From: Rhodoblastus sp964425315
Lineage (GTDB): Bacteria > Pseudomonadota > Alphaproteobacteria > Rhizobiales > Beijerinckiaceae
NCBI GenBank assembly: GCA_964425315.1
Contig: CAYRNB010000121.1
Location: 1 to 7,694, forward strand
Length of the DNA stretch: 7,694 nucleotides
Direction of reading: 5' to 3'
Notes under the pieces: generated by a model
What the model saw: the letters and a program-made list of their open reading frames with translations, nothing else
Told to the model about the DNA's origin: nothing
Databases searched by the model: none
Made by a program: the position numbers and the translations under genes
Shown here: piece by piece, positions 1 to 6,425 of the stretch
How the letters are laid out: every line of letters starts with the position of its first letter
Numbering within the stretch: the stretch's first letter is position 1

Positions 1-618
1 GGCAATCCCAAATTCACCGGTTCAATCGACGAAGTCTCCGAGGGAATCACCCATATCGTCCTGACCCATGGTCATGACGACCATATCGGCGACGCCGCCG
101 ACATAGCCAAGAAGACCGGGGCGCAGATCGTCTCCAATTTCGAAGTCTGCATGTTCCTGAATGACAGGGGCGTGGAAAATATCAATCCCGGCAACACCGG
201 CGGCGTCATTCCCTGCGGCGCCTTTTCCGTCGCCTTGACCCAGGCGCTCCATTCCTCTTCCACGACGGTCGACGGCAGGACGGTCTATCTTGGCAATCCC
301 AACGGCGTGGTCATTCTGCCCGAGAATGAGCCCCGGCTCTATCATTTCGGCGACACAGCCATTTTCGGCGACATGGACCTGATCCGCGAAATGTACAAGC
401 CGGAGATCGGCCTCGTGCCGGTCGGCGACCGTTTCACCATGGACGGGCCGACCGCGGCCCTGGCGGTGCGGCGCTTTTTCGACTTCCGCCATGTCATTCC
501 CATGCATTACGGCACGTTCCCGATCATCGACCAGACGCCGGATTCCTTCGTCGCCGCCATGCGCGGCTCGAAAGTGCGGGTGCATACGCCGGCCATCGGC
601 GAGGCGCTGACGTTCTGA
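1..618 (+). CDS. UPF0173-type metal-dependent hydrolase (metallo-beta-lactamase fold), 5' end missing
   Basis: The frame is open from base 1 to a TGA at 616-618, giving 205 residues. The family is usually about 225-235 residues, so some 20-30 N-terminal residues lie outside the window. The metal-binding signature HxHxDH is seen as THGHDDH (visible residues H23, H25, D27, H28). Further candidate metal ligands are H84 (LHSS), D118 (FGDTAIFGD) and H169 (MHYGTFP), in the order expected for the metallo-beta-lactamase superfamily. The protein should be a soluble, binuclear-metal (probably zinc) hydrolase; family members have no well-established physiological substrate. No signal peptide can be judged because the start is absent. 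It is on the same strand as gatC with a 74-nt gap, so it may be co-transcribed with it or end just before the gat promoter. The family is confident; the substrate is unknown. Confidence 0.9.
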   Translation, partial: GNPKFTGSIDEVSEGITHIVLTHGHDDHIGDAADIAKKTGAQIVSNFEVCMFLNDRGVENINPGNTGGVIPCGAFSVALTQALHSSSTTVDGRTVYLGNPNGVVILPENEPRLYHFGDTAIFGDMDLIREMYKPEIGLVPVGDRFTMDGPTAALAVRRFFDFRHVIPMHYGTFPIIDQTPDSFVAAMRGSKVRVHTPAIGEALTF

Positions 619-632
619 GAACATTGGCATTA

Positions 633-661
633 TTGCGCCGCAACGCCGTGAGATGTATAGG
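633..661 (+). promoter_or_regulatory. possible sigma70-like promoter for gatC
   Basis: In the 74-nt gap before gatC, TTGCGC (633-638) and TATAGG (656-661) are separated by 17 nt, as in a weak housekeeping promoter. Transcription would start about 25 nt before the gatC start codon. Both boxes match the consensus only partly, so gatC could equally be read through from the upstream hydrolase. A GGAG ribosome binding site lies at 684-687, five bases before the ATG. Confidence 0.25.
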
Positions 662-692
662 CTGACAGCCTCTTGCATCCTATGGAGCCTTC

Positions 693-980
693 ATGTCGGT
701 CGATCTGGCGACGGTGCGGCGCATCGCCCATCTCGCGCGCATAAGCGTGAGCGAAGAAGAAGCGCCTTATTTGCAGAATGAGATCAACGCCATCCTGAGC
801 TTTGTCGAAGAGCTGAACGCCGTCGATGTCGAGGGCGTCGAGCCGATGACCTCGGTCCTGCCAATGCGCATGAAAAAACGCGCGGATGTAGTCACCGACG
901 GCGGCATGGCCGAAAAAGTGCTCGCCAACGCGCCGGCCCGCGAGGACGGTTTTTTCGTCGTGCCGAAAGTGATCGAATAG
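693..980 (+). CDS. gatC: Asp/Glu-tRNA amidotransferase subunit C
   Basis: This encodes a 95-residue protein, the normal length for GatC. It is the small subunit that wraps around GatA and GatB and stabilises the cytoplasmic GatCAB complex. Family features are visible: the N-terminal helix VRRIAHLARI (residues 8-17), the amphipathic stretch through NAILSFVEELNAVDVEGVEPM, and the C-terminal part with a VLANAP segment and the GFFVVPKVIE ending typical of GatC. The ATG is preceded by GGAG at five-base spacing, and no in-frame alternative fits the family start better. It is followed 29 nt later by gatA on the same strand, matching the usual gatC-gatA order. The complex corrects mischarged Glu-tRNA(Gln) and/or Asp-tRNA(Asn). 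Nothing is unusual about it. Confidence 0.97.
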   Translation: MSVDLATVRRIAHLARISVSEEEAPYLQNEINAILSFVEELNAVDVEGVEPMTSVLPMRMKKRADVVTDGGMAEKVLANAPAREDGFFVVPKVIE

Positions 981-1009
981 CCGACGCCGGAATTTAACGA
1001 GACCCGCCG

Positions 1010-2491
1010 ATGACAGATCTGACCCGCCTCACGCTGGCCGAAGCGCGCGAAAAACTCCGCGCCAAGGAACTCTCGGCGGTCGAATTGACGCAAAGCTTTC
1101 TCGACGCCATGGCGCGGGGGAAAAGCCTCAATTCCTATATCGTCGAGACGCCGGAAAGGGCGCTCGCCATGGCTGGCGCGAGCGACGAAAGGATCGCGAA
1201 AGGCGAGGCGCGCCCGCTGGAAGGGATTCCTCTCGGGATCAAGGACCTTTACGCCACCGAGGGCGTGCAGACCACGGCCGCCAGCCATATTCTGAAAAAC
1301 TTCGTTCCGCCCTATGAATCGACCGTGAGCGCCAATTTGTGGCGCGACGGCGCCGTTATGCTGGGCAAGCTAAATCTCGACGAATTCGCCATGGGCTCGT
1401 CGAACGAGACCTCCTATTTCGGCCCGGTGATTTCGCCCTGGCGGCGGAAAAATTCCGACGCCAAAATCGTGCCCGGCGGCTCCTCCGGCGGCTCGGCGGC
1501 GGCGGTGGCGGCGCGGCTTTGTCTCGGAGCGACCGCGACCGACACCGGCGGCTCGATCCGCCAGCCCGCCGCCTTCACCGGCACGGTCGGGATCAAGCCG
1601 ACCTATGGCCGCTGCTCGCGCTGGGGCATTGTCGCTTTCGCCTCGTCGCTCGATCAGGCCGGGCCCATCGCCCGCAACGTGCGCGACGCTTCCATCATGC
1701 TGCGCTCCATGGCCGGCCACGACGCCAAGGACACGACCAGCGTGGACGCGCCGGTGCCCGATTACGAAAAGGCCGTCGGCGCCTCCGTCAAGGGCAAGGT
1801 CATCGGAATCCCGAAGGAATACCGCCTCGACGGCCTATCGGCGGAAATTGCCGCCCTGTGGGATCAGGGCGTCGAATGGCTGCGCGGCGCCGGCGCCGAA
1901 ATCCGCGAAATCTCGCTGCCGCATACACGCCATGCGCTGCCCGCCTATTATATCGTCGCGCCGGCAGAGGCCTCCTCCAATCTCGCCCGTTACGATGGGG
2001 TGCGCTACGGCCTGCGCGAGACCGGCAAGGACATTGTCGATCTTTACGAGAAGACCCGCGCCGCCGGCTTCGGCAAGGAAGTGCGCCGGCGCATCATGAT
2101 CGGCACTTACGTTCTTTCCGCCGGCTATTACGACGCCTACTACCTGCGCGCCCAGAAAATCCGCACGCTGATCAAGCGCGATTTCGATCTCAGCTTTGAA
2201 GCCGGCGTCGACGCCATCCTTACGCCGGCCACACCATCGCCGGCTTTCGCGCTCGGCGAAAAAGGCTCGGCCGATCCGGTCGAGATGTATTTGAACGACG
2301 TCTTCACCGTGACCGTCAATATGGCCGGACTGCCCGGCCTGGTGGTTCCCGGCGGGCTTTCTTCCGACGGCCTGCCGCTCGGCCTGCAATTGATCGGACG
2401 GCCTTTCGAGGAGGAGACTTTATTTTCCCTCGGCCAGGCGATCGAAGACGCCGCGCCGAAGATCGGCCTGCCGGAAAGCTGGTGGGGCTGA
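1010..2491 (+). CDS. gatA: Asp/Glu-tRNA amidotransferase subunit A (glutaminase)
   Basis: This 493-residue protein is of normal GatA length. It is the amidase-signature subunit that releases ammonia from glutamine (or asparagine) for delivery to GatB. The Ser-cisSer-Lys catalytic triad is complete: K78 in GIPLGIKDL, S158 in PGGSSGGSAAA, and the nucleophile S182 in DTGGSIRQPAA. The S158-S182 spacing of 24 residues is the family spacing. Further conserved blocks are GIKPTYGRCSRWG (residues 194-206), SSLDQAGP, and the C-terminal segment MAGLPGLVVPGG followed by LPLGLQLIGRPFEE. The ATG sits in a region with only a weak ribosome binding site (ACGAGA, about nine bases upstream), common in this group. 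It follows gatC after 29 nt and precedes the chorismate mutase-like gene by 34 nt, so it is part of one probable transcript. The gene looks intact and functional. Confidence 0.98.
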   Translation: MTDLTRLTLAEAREKLRAKELSAVELTQSFLDAMARGKSLNSYIVETPERALAMAGASDERIAKGEARPLEGIPLGIKDLYATEGVQTTAASHILKNFVPPYESTVSANLWRDGAVMLGKLNLDEFAMGSSNETSYFGPVISPWRRKNSDAKIVPGGSSGGSAAAVAARLCLGATATDTGGSIRQPAAFTGTVGIKPTYGRCSRWGIVAFASSLDQAGPIARNVRDASIMLRSMAGHDAKDTTSVDAPVPDYEKAVGASVKGKVIGIPKEYRLDGLSAEIAALWDQGVEWLRGAGAEIREISLPHTRHALPAYYIVAPAEASSNLARYDGVRYGLRETGKDIVDLYEKTRAAGFGKEVRRRIMIGTYVLSAGYYDAYYLRAQKIRTLIKRDFDLSFEAGVDAILTPATPSPAFALGEKGSADPVEMYLNDVFTVTVNMAGLPGLVVPGGLSSDGLPLGLQLIGRPFEEETLFSLGQAIEDAAPKIGLPESWWG

Positions 2492-2525
2492 TCGACATAG
2501 GGTTTTGTGCGGGGCATGGCGATCG

Positions 2526-2852
2526 ATGACGCGCGATAAGGACAGGCAAGCATTGACGCGCAATGCGGAAATGGACGCCTTGCGCCGCAAGATCGACGCG
2601 CTGGACGAAGCCCTGGTCGATCTGCTCGCCGAGCGGCTGCAATGCATCGAGGAGGCGGCGGCGATCAAGGCGAGGATCGGCTGGCCGGCGCGCATTTCGC
2701 CGCGCGTCGAAGAAGTCCTGCGGCATGTCGCGGCGCACGCGGCGGAGAAAAATCTCGATGCGGATTTGACGCGCGTCCTGTGGACCGCGCTGGTGGAATG
2801 GTCGATCGCCTATGAGGAGCGCCTGATGGGCGCCGAGGCGGAGAAGGATTGA
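2526..2852 (+). CDS. AroQ-class (type II) chorismate mutase-like protein
   Basis: A 108-residue, all-helical protein of the AroQ fold, which rearranges chorismate to prephenate (Phe/Tyr synthesis) or, in PchB relatives, splits isochorismate. By hand alignment with E. coli chorismate mutase, R20 (LRRKID) matches R11, R37 (LLAER) matches R28, K48 (AAIK) matches K39 and R60 matches R51. The positions of D48, E52 and Q88 are instead I57, V61 and E97. The region RVEEVLRHV...HAAEKNLD and the ending LVEWSIAYEE look more PchB-like than like the E. coli domain. It has no signal peptide and no fused dehydratase or dehydrogenase domain. The start is uncertain: ATG 2526 is chosen, but TTG 2553 has a better-placed AAGGACAGG upstream, and TTG 2505 or ATG 2571 are also in frame; all keep the domain. 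It lies between gatA and gatB with 34- and 32-nt gaps. The fold is confident; the exact reaction is not. Confidence 0.82.
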   Translation: MTRDKDRQALTRNAEMDALRRKIDALDEALVDLLAERLQCIEEAAAIKARIGWPARISPRVEEVLRHVAAHAAEKNLDADLTRVLWTALVEWSIAYEERLMGAEAEKD

Positions 2853-2884
2853 AGCGGCCGACGTGGCCAGAAACGGATCGCCCG

Positions 2885-4354
2885 ATGAACAAGCAAGTCC
2901 ATCCGTCCAAACTGATCAATGGCGCTACCGGCGACTGGGAAGTGGTTGTCGGCCTTGAAATCCACGCTCAGGTGACGAGCCGGTCGAAGCTTTTTTCCGG
3001 CGCCTCGACCGAATTCGGCGGCGCTCCCAACAGCCATGTCTCGCTGGTGGACGCCGCCATGCCCGGCATGCTGCCGGTGATCAACGAGGAATGCGTCGCC
3101 CAGGCGATCCGCACCGGCCTGGCGCTCAAGGCCAAGATCAATCTGCGCTCGGTCTTCGACCGCAAGAATTATTTCTATCCCGACCTGCCGCAGGGCTATC
3201 AGATCAGCCAGTACAAGAACCCGATCGTGGGCGAGGGCGTGGTGCTGGTCGATCTGTCGCCGACGGAACAGATTTCCGTCGGCATCGAGCGCCTGCATCT
3301 CGAACAGGACGCGGGCAAGTCCCTGCACGACCTCGGCGCCAACGATTCCCATGTCGACCTCAACCGCTCCGGCGTCGCCTTGATGGAAATCGTCTCCAAG
3401 CCCGACATGCGCTCGGCCGAGGAGGCGCGGGCCTATGTTTCCAAATTGCGCACCATCCTGCGCTATGTCGGCTCCTGCGACGGCAATATGGAGCAGGGGT
3501 CCCTGCGCGCCGACGTCAACGTCTCGGTGCGGCGGCCGGGCGAAGACTTCGGCACGCGCTGCGAGATCAAGAACGTCAATTCGATCCGCTTCATCGGCCA
3601 GGCGATCGACGTCGAGGCGCGCCGCCAGATCGGCATCATCGAGGACGGCGGCGTTATCGAACAGGAGACGCGGCTCTACGATCCGAACAAGGGCGAAACG
3701 CGCTCCATGCGCTCCAAGGAAGAGGCGCACGACTATCGCTACTTCCCCGATCCAGACCTGCTTCCGCTCGAGTTCGAACAGGCTTATGTCGATGAACTAG
3801 CGACGAAATTGCCGGAACTGCCGGACGAGAAGAAGGCGCGGTTCATCGCCCAATACGGGCTCTCGCCCTACGACGCCGGCGTGCTGGTGCTGGAGCGCGC
3901 CTCGGCCGATTATTTCGAGGAAGCGGCGAAAGGCCGCGACGCCAAGCTCGTCGCCAACTGGGTGATCAACGAGTTGTTCGGGCGCCTCAACAAGGAGGGG
4001 ACGAGCATCGAGCAATCGCCGGTTTCGGCGGCGCAGATCGGCGCCATTGTCGATCTCATCGCCGCCAATGTCATTTCCGGAAAGATCGCAAAGGATCTGT
4101 TCGAGATCGTTTGGACGGAAGGTGGCGATCCGCGCGACATCGTGGAAAAGCGCGGCATGAAGCAGGTGACGGATACGGGCGCGATCGAAAAGGCGGTCGA
4201 CGAGATCATCGCCTCCAATCCCGAAAAGGTCGCGCAGGCGCAGGCCAAGCCCACCATGCTCGGCTGGTTCGTCGGACAGGTGATGAAGGCGACGGGCGGC
4301 AAGGCCAATCCGCAAGCCGTGAATGAAATTCTGAAGAGCAAGCTCGGCATCTGA
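2885..4354 (+). CDS. gatB: Asp/Glu-tRNA amidotransferase subunit B
   Basis: A 489-residue GatB, normal in length. This subunit binds the misacylated tRNA, activates the Glu/Asp side chain with ATP, and transfers the ammonia received from GatA. Visible landmarks are VVGLEIHAQV (residues 21-30, with the E25/H27 pair), DLPQGYQISQYK, HLEQDAGKSLHD (138-149), the block NRSGVALMEIVSKPD, GSLRADVNVSVR (205-216), CEIKNVNS and HDYRYFPDPDLLP. The C-terminal tRNA-binding tail (about residues 372-489, YqeY-like) ends in GQVMKATGGKANPQAV, as in the family. ATG 2885 is chosen because homologues typically begin just before the KLI-GATGDWEV motif. An in-frame TTG at 2849 overlaps the stop of the preceding gene (TTGA) and has GGAG five bases upstream, so a 501-residue form is possible. 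It is the last gene of the cluster and appears intact. Confidence 0.98.
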   Translation: MNKQVHPSKLINGATGDWEVVVGLEIHAQVTSRSKLFSGASTEFGGAPNSHVSLVDAAMPGMLPVINEECVAQAIRTGLALKAKINLRSVFDRKNYFYPDLPQGYQISQYKNPIVGEGVVLVDLSPTEQISVGIERLHLEQDAGKSLHDLGANDSHVDLNRSGVALMEIVSKPDMRSAEEARAYVSKLRTILRYVGSCDGNMEQGSLRADVNVSVRRPGEDFGTRCEIKNVNSIRFIGQAIDVEARRQIGIIEDGGVIEQETRLYDPNKGETRSMRSKEEAHDYRYFPDPDLLPLEFEQAYVDELATKLPELPDEKKARFIAQYGLSPYDAGVLVLERASADYFEEAAKGRDAKLVANWVINELFGRLNKEGTSIEQSPVSAAQIGAIVDLIAANVISGKIAKDLFEIVWTEGGDPRDIVEKRGMKQVTDTGAIEKAVDEIIASNPEKVAQAQAKPTMLGWFVGQVMKATGGKANPQAVNEILKSKLGI

Positions 4355-4403
4355 TTCGCGACGCTCTGTCGCGCGAAACGTTTCGGATGCAAATTTTTTG
4401 TCA

Positions 4404-4432
4404 CGCCGTCCCCAAGCGGCGCGATTTTTTTT
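4404..4432 (+). terminator. probable Rho-independent terminator after gatB
   Basis: CGCCG (4404-4408) pairs with CGGCG (4417-4421) around an eight-base loop. After three bases comes a run of eight T (4425-4432). It starts 50 nt after the gatB stop, where the gat transcript should end. The stem is short, so the T run carries much of the argument. A weaker hairpin just before it (CGCGAC 4357-4362 with GTCGCG 4368-4373) is followed by a T6 run at 4394-4399. Confidence 0.55.
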
Positions 4433-4437
4433 GTGGA

Positions 4438-4458
4438 GTCAAAAATTTTTTTTTTGAC
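4438..4458. terminator. A/T-rich inverted repeat, second possible terminator
   Basis: GTCAAAAA (4438-4445) pairs exactly with TTTTTGAC (4451-4458) around a TTTTT loop, placing ten T in a row. It lies directly behind the first T-rich hairpin, so the two may form a tandem terminator. The stem is mostly A-T and would be weak alone. The TTGACA at its right edge (4454-4459) matches a -35 box but has no -10 at proper spacing. Confidence 0.35.
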
Positions 4459-4977
4459 ATTCCATTCGCCGTCGTCCGCGTCGAAAAGAGACGGCGCGCA
4501 GCGCTGCGCCGAATTTTCGCATCGCGATTTCGCGCCGCGAGAATTGCGACGAAAAGCAAAGGCGGCGCCGCCTGAAACAAGGTTCTGTCTTCGTCGCGCG
4601 CACGAAAAATTTTGTGCGGGACAGGTAAAACGTTGCAATGACATGTCATTTAAGTGACGGATTTACAACACGTTTGTCGGTCTGATCGCAGGGCGCCGCA
4701 AATGCCGGCCTCATGCGCCGCAGCGGCGTCGCGCAGACTTTTTTCGTCGCGCAAAAGCCGAGACGGCGACGAGATTTCTCTTGGTCGCGCGGCTCCACGA
4801 CGACGAAAATCGTGCTCTGCATTCGGCTCGCGCGTTGCGCCCGCGCCGCGCTTTGACGCGCCGGTCTCTCGCTTCGCGGGTGAAAACGGAGAGGAATCGT
4901 TAAGCGCTCTCTTGCAAGTGTTTAGAACAGGATTACGCTATTCACGCCACTCACCGGCATCCTACGCGCCGGCACGC

Positions 4978-4984
4978 AAGGGGG
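4978..4984 (+). promoter_or_regulatory. strong ribosome binding site of the histone-like gene
   Basis: AAGGGGG lies five bases before ATG 4990. It is the strongest Shine-Dalgarno match before any gene here and fixes the start of the histone-like gene. The same frame stays open 336 bases further upstream to a TTG at 4654, but that extension has no comparable site and a quite different composition. A small hairpin (CCGGC 4954-4958 with GCCGG 4968-4972) ends just before the site. Confidence 0.65.
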
Positions 4985-4989
4985 AAATT

Positions 4990-5709
4990 ATGGCGCAAGC
5001 ACCGACGAAGAGAAAGCCAGCCGCGAAGAAATCCGCGGCGCCAAAAGCCGAGGCGACAAAGGACGCGAAACCGCGCGCCGCCAAAGCGAAGACCGCCGCC
5101 AGGAAGCCTGCGGCGAAAAAACCTGCGGCGAAAACTGCCGCCCCGAAGAAGACCGCCGCCGCCAAAAAACCGGCCGCGACGAGAAAGCCGGCCGCTGCGA
5201 AAAAGGCTGCAGTCGCCAAAAAGCCAGCGGCGAAAAAAGCTGCTGCTGTGAAAAAGCCAACGGCGAAGAAGGCCGCCGCCGCGAAAAAGCCAGCGGCGAA
5301 AAGGGCTGCTGCTGCGAAAAGGCCAGCGGCGAAGAAAACCGCCGCCGCGAAAAAGCCAGCGGCGAAAAGGGCTGCTGCTGTGAAAAAGCCAGCGGCGAAA
5401 AAGGTTGCCGCCGCGAGAAAGCCAGCGGCGAAGAATGTCGCCGCCGCGAAAAAGCCCGCCGGGAAAAAGCCCGCCGCCAAGACGGCTGCCGCCGCCAAAA
5501 AGCCCGCCGCCAAAAAGCCCGCGGCGCGCAAGGCTGCGGCGAAACCCGCGGCCCGCACCGCCGCGGCGTCGCGTCGCGTGACCAAGAAAGTCGCCGCGCC
5601 TGCGGCAAAGCCGAAAGCCAAGCGCACGTCCGCGCGCAAGCCGAAAGCCGCGCCAGCCGCCCCGGCGCCTGCCGCGCCCGCGACGGAAGTCAAGGACGAG
5701 CAGAAGTAA
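4990..5709 (+). CDS. histone H1-like Ala/Lys/Pro-rich DNA-binding protein
   Basis: A 239-residue, extremely basic, low-complexity protein built almost wholly of Ala, Lys and Pro with some Arg, Val and Thr. It has no Cys, Trp, Tyr or Phe. Residues 1-75 are KPAAKK-rich and include a short mixed-charge patch (PKAEATKDAKPRAA). Residues 76-163 are eight 11-residue repeats of the form AKKPAAKKAAA. The tail (164-239) carries SRRVTKKVAAP and ends in an Ala/Pro stretch and TEVKDEQK. No globular domain, signal peptide or membrane segment is seen. The composition resembles the C-terminal tail of eukaryotic H1 and bacterial H1-like proteins such as chlamydial HctB and Pseudomonas AlgP, so a nucleoid-associated, DNA-compacting role is inferred. 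A phasin (PhaF-like) role is less likely because the N-terminal phasin domain is absent. The start is set by AAGGGGG five bases upstream. It appears to be a single-gene unit after a long leader. Confidence 0.8.
   Translation: MAQAPTKRKPAAKKSAAPKAEATKDAKPRAAKAKTAARKPAAKKPAAKTAAPKKTAAAKKPAATRKPAAAKKAAVAKKPAAKKAAAVKKPTAKKAAAAKKPAAKRAAAAKRPAAKKTAAAKKPAAKRAAAVKKPAAKKVAAARKPAAKNVAAAKKPAGKKPAAKTAAAAKKPAAKKPAARKAAAKPAARTAAASRRVTKKVAAPAAKPKAKRTSARKPKAAPAAPAPAAPATEVKDEQK
5215..5478 (+). repeat. eight 33-bp tandem repeats inside the histone-like gene
   Basis: The eight in-frame units start at 5215, 5248, 5281, 5314, 5347, 5380, 5413 and 5446, each coding for a variant of AKKPAAKKAAA. Units at 5281 and 5347 are identical over all 33 bases. 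The unit ends alternate between GCTGCTGCT (5215, 5281, 5347) and GCCGCC (5248, 5314, 5380), so a 66-bp dimer has been copied three times. The last two units (5413, 5446) are more diverged. This points to expansion by slippage or unequal recombination, so the length may vary between strains. Confidence 0.9.
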
Positions 5710-5768
5710 GAGCGCGCCGGCCGGGGACGATGGTCTTCGAGACGGTCGCCAGTGGAAGGAATTTTCGA

Positions 5769-5801
5769 GCGCGATGATGTTTCGCAGAAACATCATCGCG
5801 C
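5769..5801. repeat. perfect 15-bp inverted repeat between convergent genes
   Basis: G plus CGCGATGATGTTTC (5769-5783) pairs without a mismatch with GAAACATCATCGCG plus C (5787-5801), leaving a loop of only GCA. It lies 59 nt after the stop of the histone-like gene and 88 nt beyond the stop of the minus-strand gene. No T run follows on either strand, so it is not a standard intrinsic terminator. It could still end transcription from both sides, protect 3' ends, or be one copy of a repeated extragenic palindrome. Confidence 0.75.
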
Positions 5802-5889
5802 GGCCGTTGGCGGTCGGACGCCCTGGAGGCATGGCGCGCGGCTTGGGTCGCTGCGCCAGGGTTGTGTTTTTCCGCGTAATCGCCGCGCC

Positions 5890-6282
5890 TCATTGCACGA
5901 GGCATTTCTCCGCGAATGTGCGCCAGGTCTTGCCTCTGGCTTGGCCGTCCATTTTCATCTTGCGCCATTTCTCGCCGCATTGGTGCATTTTGGTGCGCGA
6001 GGCCTGCGGCAGATAAAAGAAATGCAATTTGCTGATATCGACGTCGACCGGCTCGCGCTCATACGTCGGTGCGGCGTTTTGCCGTTGGGGCTGGGCGTTC
6101 TCTTCGGCGGGCGGCTGGGTGAAGTGGCTCGGGCGGTGCGGCGGCTCCGGAATCGCGGCCCATGCGGGCGCGGCGGCGCAGGCTGAGGCAAGAAGGAAAA
6201 GCGGAAAGATGAGACTGCGACGGCAGCGTCGCGGCCTGCGCGGATGTCGTCCATAATGGAAGATGGCAGTGACGGCGCGCAT
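5890..6282 (-). CDS. small exported protein of unknown function with C-terminal Cys/Trp motif
   Basis: A 130-residue protein with a clear export signal: a basic N-region rich in Arg (residues 12-22), a hydrophobic core (about 24-38) and a likely signal peptidase I site after AWA (A42). A lipoprotein reading at C35 is less likely because the lipobox LASAC is poor. The mature part starts with a Pro/Gln-rich linker (about 43-78). It ends with a compact motif: C102, W106 (CGEKWRKMK), W120 (TWRTF) and C127. Two Cys and two Trp in this spacing suggest a small disulfide-linked module. Short secreted proteins with a similar C-x3-W...TW-x2-F-x3-C ending occur as hypothetical proteins in Hyphomicrobiales, from memory; I know of no function. 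ATG 6282 is chosen because it gives a complete signal peptide; the ribosome binding site is weak. It is convergent with the histone-like gene. Confidence 0.7.
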   Translation of the reverse strand: MRAVTAIFHYGRHPRRPRRCRRSLIFPLFLLASACAAAPAWAAIPEPPHRPSHFTQPPAEENAQPQRQNAAPTYEREPVDVDISKLHFFYLPQASRTKMHQCGEKWRKMKMDGQARGKTWRTFAEKCLVQ

Positions 6283-6397
6283 GGGTTCGTCTCGTGCAAG
6301 TTTTCAACGCAAAGGAAACGGGGCGCGAAATGCTCTGATCCTGGCGCGGTCGCGGCGGAGACAGGGTCCGCCGAACTGGTGTTTTTCCTGGTTTCCG

Positions 6398-6425
6398 CCT
6401 ATACGATGTGCGCCCTGAAAATCAA
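6398..6425 (-). promoter_or_regulatory. possible promoter of the exported-protein gene
   Basis: Read on the minus strand, TTGATT (6425-6420) and TATAGG (6403-6398) stand 16 nt apart, each matching four of six sigma70 consensus bases. Transcription would start near 6391, leaving a leader of about 110 nt before ATG 6282. An inverted repeat (CGCCCT 6411-6416 with AGGGCG 6425-6430) encloses the -35 box and could be an operator. The leader also holds a 7-bp stem (CGGCGGA 6353-6359 with TCCGCCG 6367-6373). Confidence 0.3.

Larger units (their letters stand above)
4355..4989. other. 635-nt gene-free region with many short palindromes
   Basis: I see no credible gene or tRNA in this stretch. It begins with terminator-like hairpins (4404-4458) and ends with the ribosome binding site of the histone-like gene. 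It contains several perfect palindromes: CGAAACGTTTCG (4374-4385), GCGCAGCGCTGCGC (4496-4509), GGCGGCGCCGCC (4561-4572) and AATGACATGTCATT (4637-4650). There is also an interrupted one, CGCAC...GTGCG around an A/T core (4599-4618). The heptamer GTCGCGC recurs at 4368, 4593, 4728, 4746 and 4784. A possible weak -35-like TTGCAA lies at 4912-4917, but no good -10 follows. The stretch could hold a long leader, operators, or a small RNA; none can be proven from sequence. Confidence 0.6.

Noticed and set aside
1339..2199. 286-codon Arg-rich open frame on the plus strand inside gatA
   Set aside because: It overlaps the complete gatA reading frame with its full catalytic triad; the Arg-rich composition is typical of a shifted frame in GC-rich DNA.
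2810..3730. 306-codon open frame on the minus strand opposite gatB
   Set aside because: It lies wholly antisense to a clear gatB (apart from the gap before it), shows no family motif, and is of the kind expected opposite GC-rich genes with few stops.
4454..4459. Exact TTGACA -35 box
   Set aside because: No -10-like hexamer at 15-19 nt spacing, and the hexamer is part of the A/T inverted repeat.
4654..4989. Upstream extension of the histone-like frame to a TTG
   Set aside because: The added 112 residues lack the Ala/Lys/Pro character, and the strong AAGGGGG site sits directly before ATG 4990.
5215..5478. Possible CRISPR array because of regular 33-bp repeats
   Set aside because: The units are directly adjacent without spacers, lie in frame inside a gene, and no cas gene is present.
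4990..5709. PhaF-type phasin for the Ala/Lys/Pro-rich gene
   Set aside because: The N-terminal phasin domain that precedes such tails in PhaF is missing; only the basic repeat tail is present.
4951..5832. Long minus-strand open frames opposite the histone-like gene
   Set aside because: Their Phe/Arg/Ala- or Gly-rich repeats are just the complement of the 33-bp repeat; plus-strand coding explains the stretch better.
5752..6186. 144-codon open frame on the plus strand
   Set aside because: It crosses the perfect hairpin and is antisense to the exported-protein gene, which has a good signal peptide; no motif is seen.
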